Origin: Chitinophagales bacterium
GTDB taxonomy: Bacteria; Bacteroidota; Bacteroidia; Chitinophagales; UBA2359
Direction: 5' to 3'
Length of the DNA stretch: 21,898 nucleotides
Assembly (NCBI GenBank): GCA_020629335.1
Contig: JAHDDN010000037.1
Location: 1 to 21,898 of the forward strand
The position numbers and the translations under genes were made by a program. Below the pieces are notes generated by a model that saw only the letters and a list, made by a program, of their open reading frames with translations, ran no database searches and had not been told where the DNA came from. This document shows positions 1 through 7,859 of the stretch, piece by piece (position 1 is the stretch's first letter; every line of letters starts with the position of its first letter).

Positions 1-49
1 CTATAACTTTGTGACTTTTTAAAAAGACACAGATTTACGTCGCATGACA

Positions 50-72
50 GGCGACTCTTGTGGTCGCCCAAC
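50..72. repeat. Short dispersed repeat, copy 1
   Basis: A 6-bp inverted repeat (GGCGAC at 50-55, GTCGCC at 63-68) around the loop TCTTGTG. The stretch 51-72 matches 4031-4052 at 19 of 22 positions, including the shared core CTTGTGGTCGC. It lies upstream of the first gene and is intergenic-repeat material. Function unknown. Confidence 0.6.
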
Positions 73-110
73 TTGAGGAATCAATTGATATTATATGTTG
101 AAATTGTAGA

Positions 111-129
111 GACGCATTGCATGCGTCTA
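111..129. repeat. Palindromic repeat with 8-bp perfect arms
   Basis: AGACGCAT, the spacer TGC, then ATGCGTCT: a perfect 8-bp hairpin. It resembles short GAGACGC-type palindromes I have seen dispersed in Bacteroidota and cyanobacterial genomes (recollection, not a search). An in-frame ATG at 121 lies inside this palindrome, which argues against using it as the start of the following gene. Confidence 0.6.
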
Positions 130-183
130 TTTGCACCACTAAAAAAATCTAAACAAAATCCCCCTAAAGCGTGTTTTCCCTCT

Positions 184-705
184 ATGAATTACTGGATACT
201 AATTATAGGAGCGATGTTAGCGAATTTTACCTTAATAGATTTTGATCAGGAATTTGATATGGAGACTTGGCGAGTCGTAGATGATGGCGTCATGGGAGGA
301 TTATCAAAAGGCTGTATGCACCTCAGCGATGAAGGAAATGCCGTATTTCATGGGACGGTTTCTTTGGAAAATTATGGTGGCTTCTCTTCTGTAAGAACTC
401 GTATGAATGAGTCGGTAGAGGATTATACACATTTTGTATTGACGCTTAAGGGGGATGGGAAAAACTATCAATTGCGAGCGAAAAGCGATGCCTATGAGTC
501 ATATTCCTATGTATATACCTTTGAAACTTCAGGCGAATGGGAGAAAGTTGTAATTCCAATGAATGAAATGTATCCTTCTTTTAGAGGGCAGAAATTGCAA
601 ATGCCCAATTACCCAGGCGAGACTTTAGGAGAAATGGCCATTTTGATCGCCAATAAGAAAGCAGAAACCTTCCAATTAGAAATTGATAAGATTGAATTGA
701 AGTAG
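184..705 (+). CDS. CIA30-family protein, probably exported or membrane-anchored
   Basis: A 173-residue protein similar to the NADH:ubiquinone oxidoreductase intermediate-associated protein 30 (CIA30) domain, a beta-sandwich of the galactose-binding type. Visible signatures are the VVDDGVMGG segment (residues 31-39, preceded by W29), GGFSSVR (65-71) and a later FRG motif. In mitochondria CIA30 helps assemble complex I; bacterial members are mostly stand-alone and their role is unknown. The frame is open upstream to a TTG at 58 and an ATG at 121. I chose the ATG at 184 because it starts a hydrophobic stretch (residues 3-18) that could be a signal peptide or anchor, and because the upstream part is repeat DNA. 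The next gene is on the same strand 84 bp on, with no obvious functional link. Family call firm; start moderately sure. Confidence 0.85.
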   Translation: MNYWILIIGAMLANFTLIDFDQEFDMETWRVVDDGVMGGLSKGCMHLSDEGNAVFHGTVSLENYGGFSSVRTRMNESVEDYTHFVLTLKGDGKNYQLRAKSDAYESYSYVYTFETSGEWEKVVIPMNEMYPSFRGQKLQMPNYPGETLGEMAILIANKKAETFQLEIDKIELK

Positions 706-789
706 TTCATTGTTTTCTTTTGTGTGGCATAAATATTGATTGTTTTTATTATCTTTAGAGATAGAATTAACCACTCTAAAAACTTCATT

Positions 790-2958
790 ATGCGCACATT
801 CATCCTCCTTTTGATTGGACTTAGCCTTTCCTTAATAACTTACGCACAAACTTTACCTGCCAATAGAGCAGTTGATTGGACCATAGCAGGTCTGAATGAT
901 ACTAGCACGGTGGGCTTTACCGTGATTGATATGGCAGCGGCTGGATTAGTAGGAGATGGTGCAACGGCTAATGATGCAGATATGACGACAGTATTAGCAG
1001 GAATTAGTGGCCCAGGTGCTATTTTAGAATTTCCAGCAGGTAATTTCTTATTTAATCAAACATTGAACTTGCCCAGCAATATTGTATTGAAAGGAGAGGG
1101 GGCGGAGATGACTACGCTAAGTTTTGATTTAGGAGGAAGCGGCGATGCCATTAATGTAAGTGGAAGTGATGTTAACTCAGTAAGCTCGACATTAACAGCG
1201 AGCGCATTTAAAAATGATTTCATAATAGAAGTAGCAGATGGCAGTATATTTCAAATAGGAGATTGGATTAGAACGATACAAGATGATGAGAATTTAATGA
1301 CATCTACTTGGGCTTATAATACCTATGGCCAAATCACAGAAATTACAGCGATTAATAATAATGAGTTGACACTTCGTTCAGCTTTGCGATTAGACTTAGA
1401 TTTAGCCAACTCGCCTTATATTATCAAAATGACCCCCAAAGAAAATGTGGGAATCGAATGCTTGAAAATACACCGTTTAGATGATACTGCCCCAGAGCAA
1501 AGTGCGAGCATTGAGTTCAGAAGGGTCGTGAATTCTTGGGTGAAAGGCATCGAGTCTGAAAACTGTACCTTTAGCCATATAGATATTAGATTGAGCTCAA
1601 ATATTAATGTTTCGAAATCCTATATGCACCACGCTTTTGATTATGGAGGTGGTGGCCGTGCCTATGGCGTCATGCTACATTCTACAACGAATGAATGCTT
1701 GATAGAAGATAATGTCTTTGAATATTTGAGACATTCTATGATCGTTCAATCAGGAGCCAATGGAAATGTATTTGCTTATAATTACTCCTTTGATCCCTAT
1801 TGGGATTCTTTCCCTAGTAATTCTGCTGGTGATATGGTCTTACATGGCAACTATCCATTCTATAATTTATTCGAGCAAAATATTTGCCAAAATATAGTCA
1901 TTGATAATTCACATGGCCCGAATGGACCGCATAATACTTTCTTAAGAAATAGGGGAGAGGGCTATGGTATTTTCTTTAGTGCCAGCAATTCTCCCAATCA
2001 AAATTTCTTAGGCAATGAAATTACCAATACCTCCTTTCCATATAATATTGCTAATTATTCTATCAATGGCACAGGTCATTTTATTCATGGAAATAATAAT
2101 AAAGGAACCATTGATCCAGCAGGAACAGAAGTATTGCCAGATGAGTCTTATGCCTTTACAAGCACTCCTAATTATGTACCTGCTTCGCAATGGGCTGGTA
2201 TAGGAATGCCTAATGTGATGGAAGCGAATAGCATTCCAGCGCGTGATCGATTATTGAATAATGATATCTTCTTGAACGCTTGTATTGATCCACCCACAGA
2301 TCATGTCATTCAAGCAAAACTATTTTTACAAGCCGCCTATGACGGTAGCATAATGACGACTGATTTATTAGCTAATAACTTAATCCCTTTAGCACAACCA
2401 TTCAATACGGCTCCCTGGAATTATTCAGGCAGTGAAAGCGTAAGTAATATTCCAAATGATGTCACAGATTGGATATTATTAGAACTACGTGATGCGAATG
2501 ACCTCAATACAGTAGCAGCACAGCAAGCCGCTTTCCTAAGAAAAGACGGCAGTGTGATTGCCTTAGATGGTAGCGTAGGTCTAAGCTTTTCAAATCTAAA
2601 TAATAATAGCAATTACCGCTTAATTATCCGTTCCAGAAATCATTTGGCAGTTGTTTCTAATAATGAAATCACTTTGCCACAAACAAGTTTTTACGATTTT
2701 ACTTCTGTGTCAAATATCATGGGTGGCAATACCCAAGTAACTGATTTAGGCGGTGGCGTTTATGGCCTTTATGCAGGAGACATTTATAGCGAAGGCGTCT
2801 TCACCGTAATTGACTTTAACGAATTTGTGAATGACTCTTCCAATATCTTAGAGTATAAGGATACCGATGTAAATTTAGACGGCTATACTACTGTAGAAGA
2901 CTATAATTGGTATAGACAAAACAATAGCCTGATAGGGATTACCTTAGTACAATATTAG
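790..2958 (+). CDS. Secreted parallel beta-helix (pectate-lyase-like) protein with dockerin-like C-terminus
   Basis: A 722-residue exported protein. The frame opens at 736, but the ATG at 790 gives a clean signal peptide (MRTFILLLIGLSLSLITYA, cut before Q20). Residues about 45-125 look like the start of a pectate_lyase_3-type helix: GDGATAND, FPAGNFLF, LPSNIVLKGEG. Residues 220-440 continue as short Asn- and Gly-rich coils (ENCTFSHIDI, ECLIEDNVFEYLR, NVFAYNYSFD, HNTFLRNRGEG), as in polysaccharide lyases and phage-type depolymerases. Residues about 505-635 match a module I recognise from secreted Bacteroidota proteins (APWNY, DWILLELRDA, AAFLRKDGSV, RSRNHLAVVSN). The tail (655-722) has two calcium-loop-like units: a weak one at AGDIYSEGVFTVIDFN and a better one at DVNLDGYTTVEDYN. 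Substrate unknown; carbohydrate binding or cleavage is inference and no catalytic residues were assigned. Confidence 0.85.
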   Translation: MRTFILLLIGLSLSLITYAQTLPANRAVDWTIAGLNDTSTVGFTVIDMAAAGLVGDGATANDADMTTVLAGISGPGAILEFPAGNFLFNQTLNLPSNIVLKGEGAEMTTLSFDLGGSGDAINVSGSDVNSVSSTLTASAFKNDFIIEVADGSIFQIGDWIRTIQDDENLMTSTWAYNTYGQITEITAINNNELTLRSALRLDLDLANSPYIIKMTPKENVGIECLKIHRLDDTAPEQSASIEFRRVVNSWVKGIESENCTFSHIDIRLSSNINVSKSYMHHAFDYGGGGRAYGVMLHSTTNECLIEDNVFEYLRHSMIVQSGANGNVFAYNYSFDPYWDSFPSNSAGDMVLHGNYPFYNLFEQNICQNIVIDNSHGPNGPHNTFLRNRGEGYGIFFSASNSPNQNFLGNEITNTSFPYNIANYSINGTGHFIHGNNNKGTIDPAGTEVLPDESYAFTSTPNYVPASQWAGIGMPNVMEANSIPARDRLLNNDIFLNACIDPPTDHVIQAKLFLQAAYDGSIMTTDLLANNLIPLAQPFNTAPWNYSGSESVSNIPNDVTDWILLELRDANDLNTVAAQQAAFLRKDGSVIALDGSVGLSFSNLNNNSNYRLIIRSRNHLAVVSNNEITLPQTSFYDFTSVSNIMGGNTQVTDLGGGVYGLYAGDIYSEGVFTVIDFNEFVNDSSNILEYKDTDVNLDGYTTVEDYNWYRQNNSLIGITLVQY

Positions 2959-3033
2959 GTTTTTAATGTGTAACGATTAATAATTGTTGTTAGTAGAAGG
3001 ATATAAGAACAAATTTTTAGATTCAAATTCGTA

Positions 3034-3060
3034 TAAGTTTGGAACTGAATATTAAATTTG
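3034..3060 (+). promoter_or_regulatory. Candidate -7 elements of Bacteroidota promoters
   Basis: Two perfect matches to TAnnTTTG lie upstream of the ABC ATPase gene: TAAGTTTG at 3034-3041 and TAAATTTG at 3053-3060. Neither has a TTG at the usual distance of about 19-21 bp upstream, so the -33 half is missing. Either would leave a leader of roughly 40-70 nt. Plausible only. Confidence 0.3.
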
Positions 3061-3109
3061 CTGGTTGAATATAGCATCATCTATCCTGATGTTTTCATAA
3101 ACCCTACAA

Positions 3110-4000
3110 ATGAAATTATCCATTAGTCAACTGAATAAAACCTATCCTAATGGCGTCAAAGCCATTGACAACTTAAGTATCGAAATAGAAGCCGGCATGT
3201 TTGGGCTATTAGGCCCCAATGGCGCAGGCAAATCCTCCCTCATGCGAACAATAGCCACTTTACAGAACCCAGATAGTGGTAGCATATTTTTCAATGATAT
3301 AGATGTCTTAAAAGACAAGATGAGCCTTCGTAAAAACTTAGGCTACCTACCACAAGAGTTTGGCGTTTACCCAAATGTCTCTGCTGAAAAACTATTAGAT
3401 TACTTTGCCGTACTAAAAGGCATTGCCTCCAAAAAAGATCGCAATAAGATCGTAGAGGAAGTATTACATCTCACCAATCTTTATGAGGCCAAGAAAAAGA
3501 GTGTCAATTCTTACTCAGGCGGAATGAAGCAACGATTTGGAATCGCTCAATTACTACTCAATAACCCAAAGCTAATCATTGTAGACGAGCCAACTGCTGG
3601 CTTAGACCCTGCCGAAAGAAATCGTTTCCTAAATGTATTAAGAGAAATAGGAACGAATAATATCGTTATCTTTTCTACCCACTTAGTAGATGATGTCAAA
3701 GAGCTATGCTCTAATATGGCCATCATCAATCAGGGTAGCATCTTAAAGCAAACCACTCCCACAGCAGCTATCAAAGAACTAGAAGGCAAAATATGGCTAA
3801 AGAAAGCCGAGAAAGAAGACTTGCCAGCCCTCAAAAACCAATATAAAGTCTTATCTTCCAGCTTCGATGAGCATAACAAACTCAACCTAAGAGTATATGC
3901 AGACAGCCAACCAGCAAATGATTTTGCCGCCACTGCACCCAACTTAGAAGATGTGTACTTTATGACCTTATCAACTAATGCTGTAGCAACAGCAGCCTAA
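3110..4000 (+). CDS. ABC transporter ATP-binding protein
   Basis: A 296-residue ABC ATPase that would energise the membrane partner encoded 144 bp downstream. All core motifs are present: Walker A GPNGAGKSS (35-43), Q-loop glutamine Q82 in LPQEFG, signature YSGGMKQR (135-142), Walker B LIIVDEP (155-161) with catalytic E160, D-loop GLDP, and switch histidine H191 in STHLVDD. The C-terminal 85 residues form an accessory tail common in ATPases paired with ABC-2 permeases. No signal or membrane segment, so it acts at the cytoplasmic face. The pairing with a permease-M1 peptidase fusion is typical of Bacteroidota; the transported substrate is not known for this group. The ATG at 3110 puts a normal strand-1 sequence (MKLSISQLNKTYPNG) at the N-terminus. 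High confidence in class, none in substrate. Confidence 0.95.
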   Translation: MKLSISQLNKTYPNGVKAIDNLSIEIEAGMFGLLGPNGAGKSSLMRTIATLQNPDSGSIFFNDIDVLKDKMSLRKNLGYLPQEFGVYPNVSAEKLLDYFAVLKGIASKKDRNKIVEEVLHLTNLYEAKKKSVNSYSGGMKQRFGIAQLLLNNPKLIIVDEPTAGLDPAERNRFLNVLREIGTNNIVIFSTHLVDDVKELCSNMAIINQGSILKQTTPTAAIKELEGKIWLKKAEKEDLPALKNQYKVLSSSFDEHNKLNLRVYADSQPANDFAATAPNLEDVYFMTLSTNAVATAA

Positions 4001-4030
4001 GCTAAACTCCGCTCTAAAAAGTAAGTAGGT

Positions 4031-4052
4031 GCGCCCCTTGTGGTCGCTCAAC
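4031..4052. repeat. Short dispersed repeat, copy 2
   Basis: Matches 51-72 at 19 of 22 positions, sharing CTTGTGGTCGC and the following CAAC. In this copy the flanking arms (GCG at 4031 and CGC at 4045) pair less well than in copy 1. It lies between the ATPase and permease genes, so it would sit in the shared transcript if they form an operon. Confidence 0.55.
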
Positions 4053-4091
4053 CAAAACTCTGATTCTCCTAAAATTCTTAAAACTATTTCT

Positions 4092-4124
4092 ACCCCACCT
4101 TAAAAAAGGAGGGGCCAGAGGTGG
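4092..4124. repeat. Imperfect hairpin repeat between the two ABC genes
   Basis: CCCCACCTT (4093-4101), an AAAA loop, then AAGGAGGGG (4106-4114): a 9-bp stem with one A-A mismatch. An alternative perfect 6-bp stem pairs CCACCT (4095-4100) with AGGTGG (4119-4124). It resembles CCTCCTT/AAGGAGGG intergenic repeats of Bacteroidota. It lacks a U-run, so it is a poor terminator and more likely a dispersed repeat or an intra-operon processing hairpin. Confidence 0.5.
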
Positions 4125-4144
4125 TTGTATAAAAACCCAAAATC

Positions 4145-7100
4145 ATGTTTTCCAAAATATTCTCTTATGAGTTTAAGTATTGGTTAAGTAAACCCTCAAC
4201 CTATATTTATGCTTTTGTTATTATTTCCATTGCATTCATTTCCTTCATTGGAACGGGTGGTTATTTTGATGGCTCTTCCGCAAGGAAGTATGCTGTCAAA
4301 TTAATGAACTCTCCGCATGAACTCAACTTTATTTTGCAGTACTTTGGTAAGATGCTACTCTTCTTATTGCCAGCCATTATTGGGGCAGGAATCTATAGAG
4401 ATAGCCAAAGCCAAAGCCATCATATTATGTACTCCTTTCCCATTGAGAAAAAGAGCTACTTATGGGGGAAGTTTATTAGCGCCTTTAGTGTTGTTTTATT
4501 AATTACTTTAGGCGTTGGTATTTCATTTATAGTAGGCGAATTTATTTTGGGAACCAACAATCCAAAGATAGGCGCTTTTAATATCCTTGGCTACCTATCC
4601 GCTTTTGGTTGGTTTATCATTCCTAATTTATTCATTTATGGATTATTGGTATTTATGGTGGTTGCCAGTACCAGAGAAATCTATGCGGGATTTGTTACGG
4701 TCATTATCCTATTCTTAGTCCAAATACTCACAGAGAATTTATTTGCTTCCAGTCCATTTTTAGTTGCCCTTCTTGATCCATTTGCACAAAGTGCTGTAAC
4801 ATATGAGACTAGCCAATGGACTTTAGCAGATAAGAATGCAGAACTAATTCCTACATTAGGCGTAGTGCTTTATAATCGATTACTTTGGTTAGTGATGGTC
4901 TTATTAGTAGGCTTAGGATTTTATAATAAATTTAGCTTCTCTCATGAGCCAATGATAAGTGCCTCATTAGGTCGTAATAAATCCAATAAAAAACCAAGCA
5001 CAAGATTAAGACAGGAGAGCGGGAGCATACAATTGTCAAGTGTAGAATACGACCATTCTTTGGGCCAAAATATCAAGCGAATGTTCCAGTTAGCCAAATT
5101 CGACTTTTTGTATATTGTCAAGAATTGGGGCTTTGTTTTTCTGACATTCTTTGGAGTGTTAGCCATCGTATTTGCTTTAAATAGAATGACAAATGCGGGC
5201 GATTTTACTCTGTATCCTTTTACGAGAATAATGCTTGCTATTCCTTTGTTTTTCTATTCCATCATTATCATACTGATTACCTTCTTGTATTCAGGAATGT
5301 TAGTTCATCGTGCTCGAACGGCCCGAGTTGACCAATTAGTAGATGTAAGTGCAATTCCCAATTGGACTTTCTTAGGAGGGAAATTGATAGCCATATTACA
5401 AGTGCAATTATTGCTATTGTTGGTGATGATGTTAAGCGCTATTGGTATACAAATTTACCAAGGCTTTTATCAATTTGAGATTGGGCTTTACCTATATCAG
5501 TTATTTGTATTGACCTTTCCTTTACTGGCGATATGGGCCTTTGCTTCTCTATTTATTCACAGCCTGATTCCTAATGTATATTTAGGAGTATTTACTTTAT
5601 TATTAGGCTGGGCAGGAAAAGATCAGCTTTCCCAAATCAATATCAATACGCAGCTCTTAGAATTTAATAAAGCGCCAAATTTGACCTATAGCGATTTCAA
5701 TGGTTTTGGTACAGAATTGCCTGCTTATGTCCTGATAGAAAGCTATTGGTTTGTGATTGGTATTATATTACTGATGCTGACCTATTTAATATGGCAAAGA
5801 GGAAGCGTTTTTTCTATGAAAGAGCGTTGGGATATGGCACGATCCAGATTTAGTAAGAGGATTGGTATTGCTGGTATAGCAGCATTATTATTAGCGACTT
5901 TATTAGGCTTTAAAATCTATCAAGGCGAGCAAGATATCTATTTTTCTAAGATCAAGCAAAAGAAAGTCTTAGCCAATGTGAAGGAGAAATTTAAGCAATA
6001 TAAAGACGAAGCTCAACCCAAAATCACAGCCGTAAAATTAAATATAGATATTCATCCTACAGATCACTCATTCAAAGCTTCTGGTACTTATAAGCTAGAA
6101 AACAAAAGCGACCAAGTTATTGATAAAATATTGATCAAAACAGGCTTTGACGAAATTACTAAATATGTATTGAGTAGATCCAGTAATATTATCCAGCAAG
6201 ATACCATTATGCAATATACTGCTCATCAATTAGCTACTCCCTTAGCGCCTAATGATAGTATGTCATTGTATTTTGAAGTAGAGAATAGAGCCAATACTAT
6301 TTTTGAGAGAAATTCCAGCATACTCGAAAATGGTACTTATATCAAAAACGACGCCTTTCCTAAATTGGGCTACTTTTGGTTGAAGCAGGCTTCCAATCCA
6401 AACGATAGCCTTCAAGTAGCAGAAAGTATGTATGCAGGTGATTCTGACTTGATTGATTTTCAAGCAACCATTTCTACTTCTGAAGATCAAAAAGTTCTTT
6501 CAGCAGGCTATTTGAAAAAGGAGTGGGAAGAAAATAATCGCCATTATTACCACTATCAATCTGACGAAAAAATCAAATTCAACTTCGCGTTTCATTCAGG
6601 TGCTTTTGAAGAAATGACTCAGCAGCATAAAGGAGTAGGAATAAAAGTATGGCACCATCCAGAACATGATTTCAATAATGAAAAAATGATCAAGGGGATC
6701 AAAGCAGCCTATGATTATAATACTCAATATTTTAGTACTTACCCATTTAATGAAATAAGCATAGTCGAGATTCCACTGACAGAAGAATCCTTTGCAGCGA
6801 CCTTAATGGCCAATATTGTACCGACTTCAGAATTGCAATTTGTCATTAAATCTCAAGATGAGAAAGACAAGATTGATTTGGCATTTTACGTCATGGCTCA
6901 TGAGTTAACTCATCAATGGTTTGGTAACTTCATGATGCCAGCTAATGCCGATGGCGCTAAGATGTTGGCCGAGAGCCTCACAGAATACATCAGTACAAGA
7001 ATTTATGAAAAGCACAAAGGCAAAGAACAAGCATTGAAGTTTCTAAAAATTCAGCGAAAACGATATTTAAAAGGTCGCAGTAAAGCCTATAGTGTCGAGC

Positions 7101-7648
7101 AGCCCTTAAATATGGTCAAGTCTTCACAAGATTATATCGCCTACGGAAAAGGAGCCATCACATTCAACACCCTACAACACTACTGGGGAGAAGAAAATCT
7201 AAACCAATGCCTGAGCGATTTTCTAAGAAAATATCCAAGCAGTCAAGGCCAATTTCCAACCAGTCTTGACTTCGTAAAGCACTTAAAAATGTCTTTGCCA
7301 ACAGACCTTCATTACCTAGTAAATGACATGATAGAAAACATCACTTTCTACGACAATAAAATCAATCAAGTCGATACCAAAAACAAAAACAATCAACACC
7401 ATGTCCAAATAGATTTTGAAGTAAATAAACACACAGACGATAAAGAAGAAACACCATTGCCGCTAAATGATTATATAGAAATAGCCTGTTACAATTCCGC
7501 AGGAGAACAAATCCATTTAGAAAAAACCAAAATCACTCAATCACAAAATACCCTAAATCTAAAGCTCCAAGAAGCCCCCACAAAAGTGATTATAGACCCC
7601 AATCTATTAACCATAGAAAAGAACATAGATGATAATGTCTTTGAATAA
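4145..7648 (+). CDS. ABC-2 type permease fused to an M1-family (gluzincin) peptidase domain
   Basis: An 1167-residue fusion. Residues 1-270 hold about six membrane segments (near 20-37, 68-84, 110-135, 145-172, 180-200, 240-260); a basic linker (276-312) leads to a second block of six or seven segments (325-345, 365-385, 413-437, 448-472, 476-490, 533-550, 572-590). Residues about 625-1050 form an M1 aminopeptidase-like domain after the last membrane segment, so probably periplasmic. The zinc site is H919-E920-L-T-H923 with E943 as probable third ligand. Nineteen residues separate H923 from E943, not the classical 18, and the GAMEN exopeptidase motif is replaced by LMANIVPTSE. From memory both traits are shared by other Bacteroidota fusions of this type. 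With the upstream ATPase it should form a transporter coupled to peptide cleavage, or a sensor/export machine; which one is unknown. The stop codon merges into a heptamer array. Confidence 0.93.
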   Translation: MFSKIFSYEFKYWLSKPSTYIYAFVIISIAFISFIGTGGYFDGSSARKYAVKLMNSPHELNFILQYFGKMLLFLLPAIIGAGIYRDSQSQSHHIMYSFPIEKKSYLWGKFISAFSVVLLITLGVGISFIVGEFILGTNNPKIGAFNILGYLSAFGWFIIPNLFIYGLLVFMVVASTREIYAGFVTVIILFLVQILTENLFASSPFLVALLDPFAQSAVTYETSQWTLADKNAELIPTLGVVLYNRLLWLVMVLLVGLGFYNKFSFSHEPMISASLGRNKSNKKPSTRLRQESGSIQLSSVEYDHSLGQNIKRMFQLAKFDFLYIVKNWGFVFLTFFGVLAIVFALNRMTNAGDFTLYPFTRIMLAIPLFFYSIIIILITFLYSGMLVHRARTARVDQLVDVSAIPNWTFLGGKLIAILQVQLLLLLVMMLSAIGIQIYQGFYQFEIGLYLYQLFVLTFPLLAIWAFASLFIHSLIPNVYLGVFTLLLGWAGKDQLSQININTQLLEFNKAPNLTYSDFNGFGTELPAYVLIESYWFVIGIILLMLTYLIWQRGSVFSMKERWDMARSRFSKRIGIAGIAALLLATLLGFKIYQGEQDIYFSKIKQKKVLANVKEKFKQYKDEAQPKITAVKLNIDIHPTDHSFKASGTYKLENKSDQVIDKILIKTGFDEITKYVLSRSSNIIQQDTIMQYTAHQLATPLAPNDSMSLYFEVENRANTIFERNSSILENGTYIKNDAFPKLGYFWLKQASNPNDSLQVAESMYAGDSDLIDFQATISTSEDQKVLSAGYLKKEWEENNRHYYHYQSDEKIKFNFAFHSGAFEEMTQQHKGVGIKVWHHPEHDFNNEKMIKGIKAAYDYNTQYFSTYPFNEISIVEIPLTEESFAATLMANIVPTSELQFVIKSQDEKDKIDLAFYVMAHELTHQWFGNFMMPANADGAKMLAESLTEYISTRIYEKHKGKEQALKFLKIQRKRYLKGRSKAYSVEQPLNMVKSSQDYIAYGKGAITFNTLQHYWGEENLNQCLSDFLRKYPSSQGQFPTSLDFVKHLKMSLPTDLHYLVNDMIENITFYDNKINQVDTKNKNNQHHVQIDFEVNKHTDDKEETPLPLNDYIEIACYNSAGEQIHLEKTKITQSQNTLNLKLQEAPTKVIIDPNLLTIEKNIDDNVFE

Positions 7649-7702
7649 TGCGTAATGATGAATGAATATTGATTAATGAGTAATGCATAATGATTAATGA
7701 AT
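7647..7702. repeat. Heptamer tandem array 1, starting on the stop codon
   Basis: Eight degenerate 7-bp units in exact register: AATGCGT, AATGATG, AATGAAT, ATTGATT, AATGAGT, AATGCAT, AATGATT, AATGAAT. The first two bases are the last two of the permease-peptidase stop codon (TAA, 7646-7648). As 7 is not a multiple of 3, the TAA formed at most unit junctions moves through all three frames. Confidence 0.85.
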
Positions 7703-7705
7703 AGT

Positions 7706-7725
7706 GTTTTTTGTCTTTCTGAACG
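7706..7725. repeat. Dispersed repeat sharing TTTCTGAACG, copy 1
   Basis: Twenty bases here match 19441-19460 at 19 of 20 positions (shared GTTTTTTGTC, then TTTCTGAACG versus ATTCTGAACG). It directly follows heptamer array 1, as the other copy follows a short heptamer run. Such GTCATTCTGAACGAA sequences are familiar intergenic repeats in Bacteroidota (recollection). Confidence 0.6.
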
Positions 7726-7747
7726 TATCCTCCCCGCGTTGCACTGC

Positions 7748-7844
7748 AACGTCCAATTTTTTAATCAATACCGTAACGTCCATCTTGAATAAACACCACA
7801 ACGTCCATCTGAAACATCCATCTTGAATCAACACCACATCGTCC
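7748..7844. repeat. Degenerate tandem repeat with AACGTCCA core
   Basis: The core AACGTCC occurs at 7748, 7775 and 7800, with variants AACATCC at 7813 and ATCGTCC at 7838, giving steps of 27, 25, 13 and 25 bp. The best units read AACGTCCATCTTGAAT followed by AAACACCAC. It lies between array 1 and the large repeat copy A, preceded by a 7-bp palindrome (CGTTGCA-C-TGCAACG, 7737-7751). No coding sense on either strand convinced me. Confidence 0.6.
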
Positions 7845-7859
7845 AAGCATAGGGAATTT

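Noticed and set aside
11..30. Palindrome GTGACTTTTTAAAAAGACAC as a terminator of an upstream gene
   Set aside because: Two A-A mismatches and no loop; the upstream gene is not in the window, so there is no support.
58..183. N-terminal extension of the CIA30 gene from TTG at 58 or ATG at 121
   Set aside because: The stretch is dispersed-repeat DNA and includes a perfect palindrome; the ATG at 184 gives a normal hydrophobic leader.
736..789. Upstream start of the beta-helix gene
   Set aside because: It would bury the clear signal peptide that begins at 790 behind 18 charged and hydrophobic residues.
4092..4124. Rho-independent terminator between the ABC genes
   Set aside because: No U-run follows the stem on +, and the two genes clearly belong together functionally.
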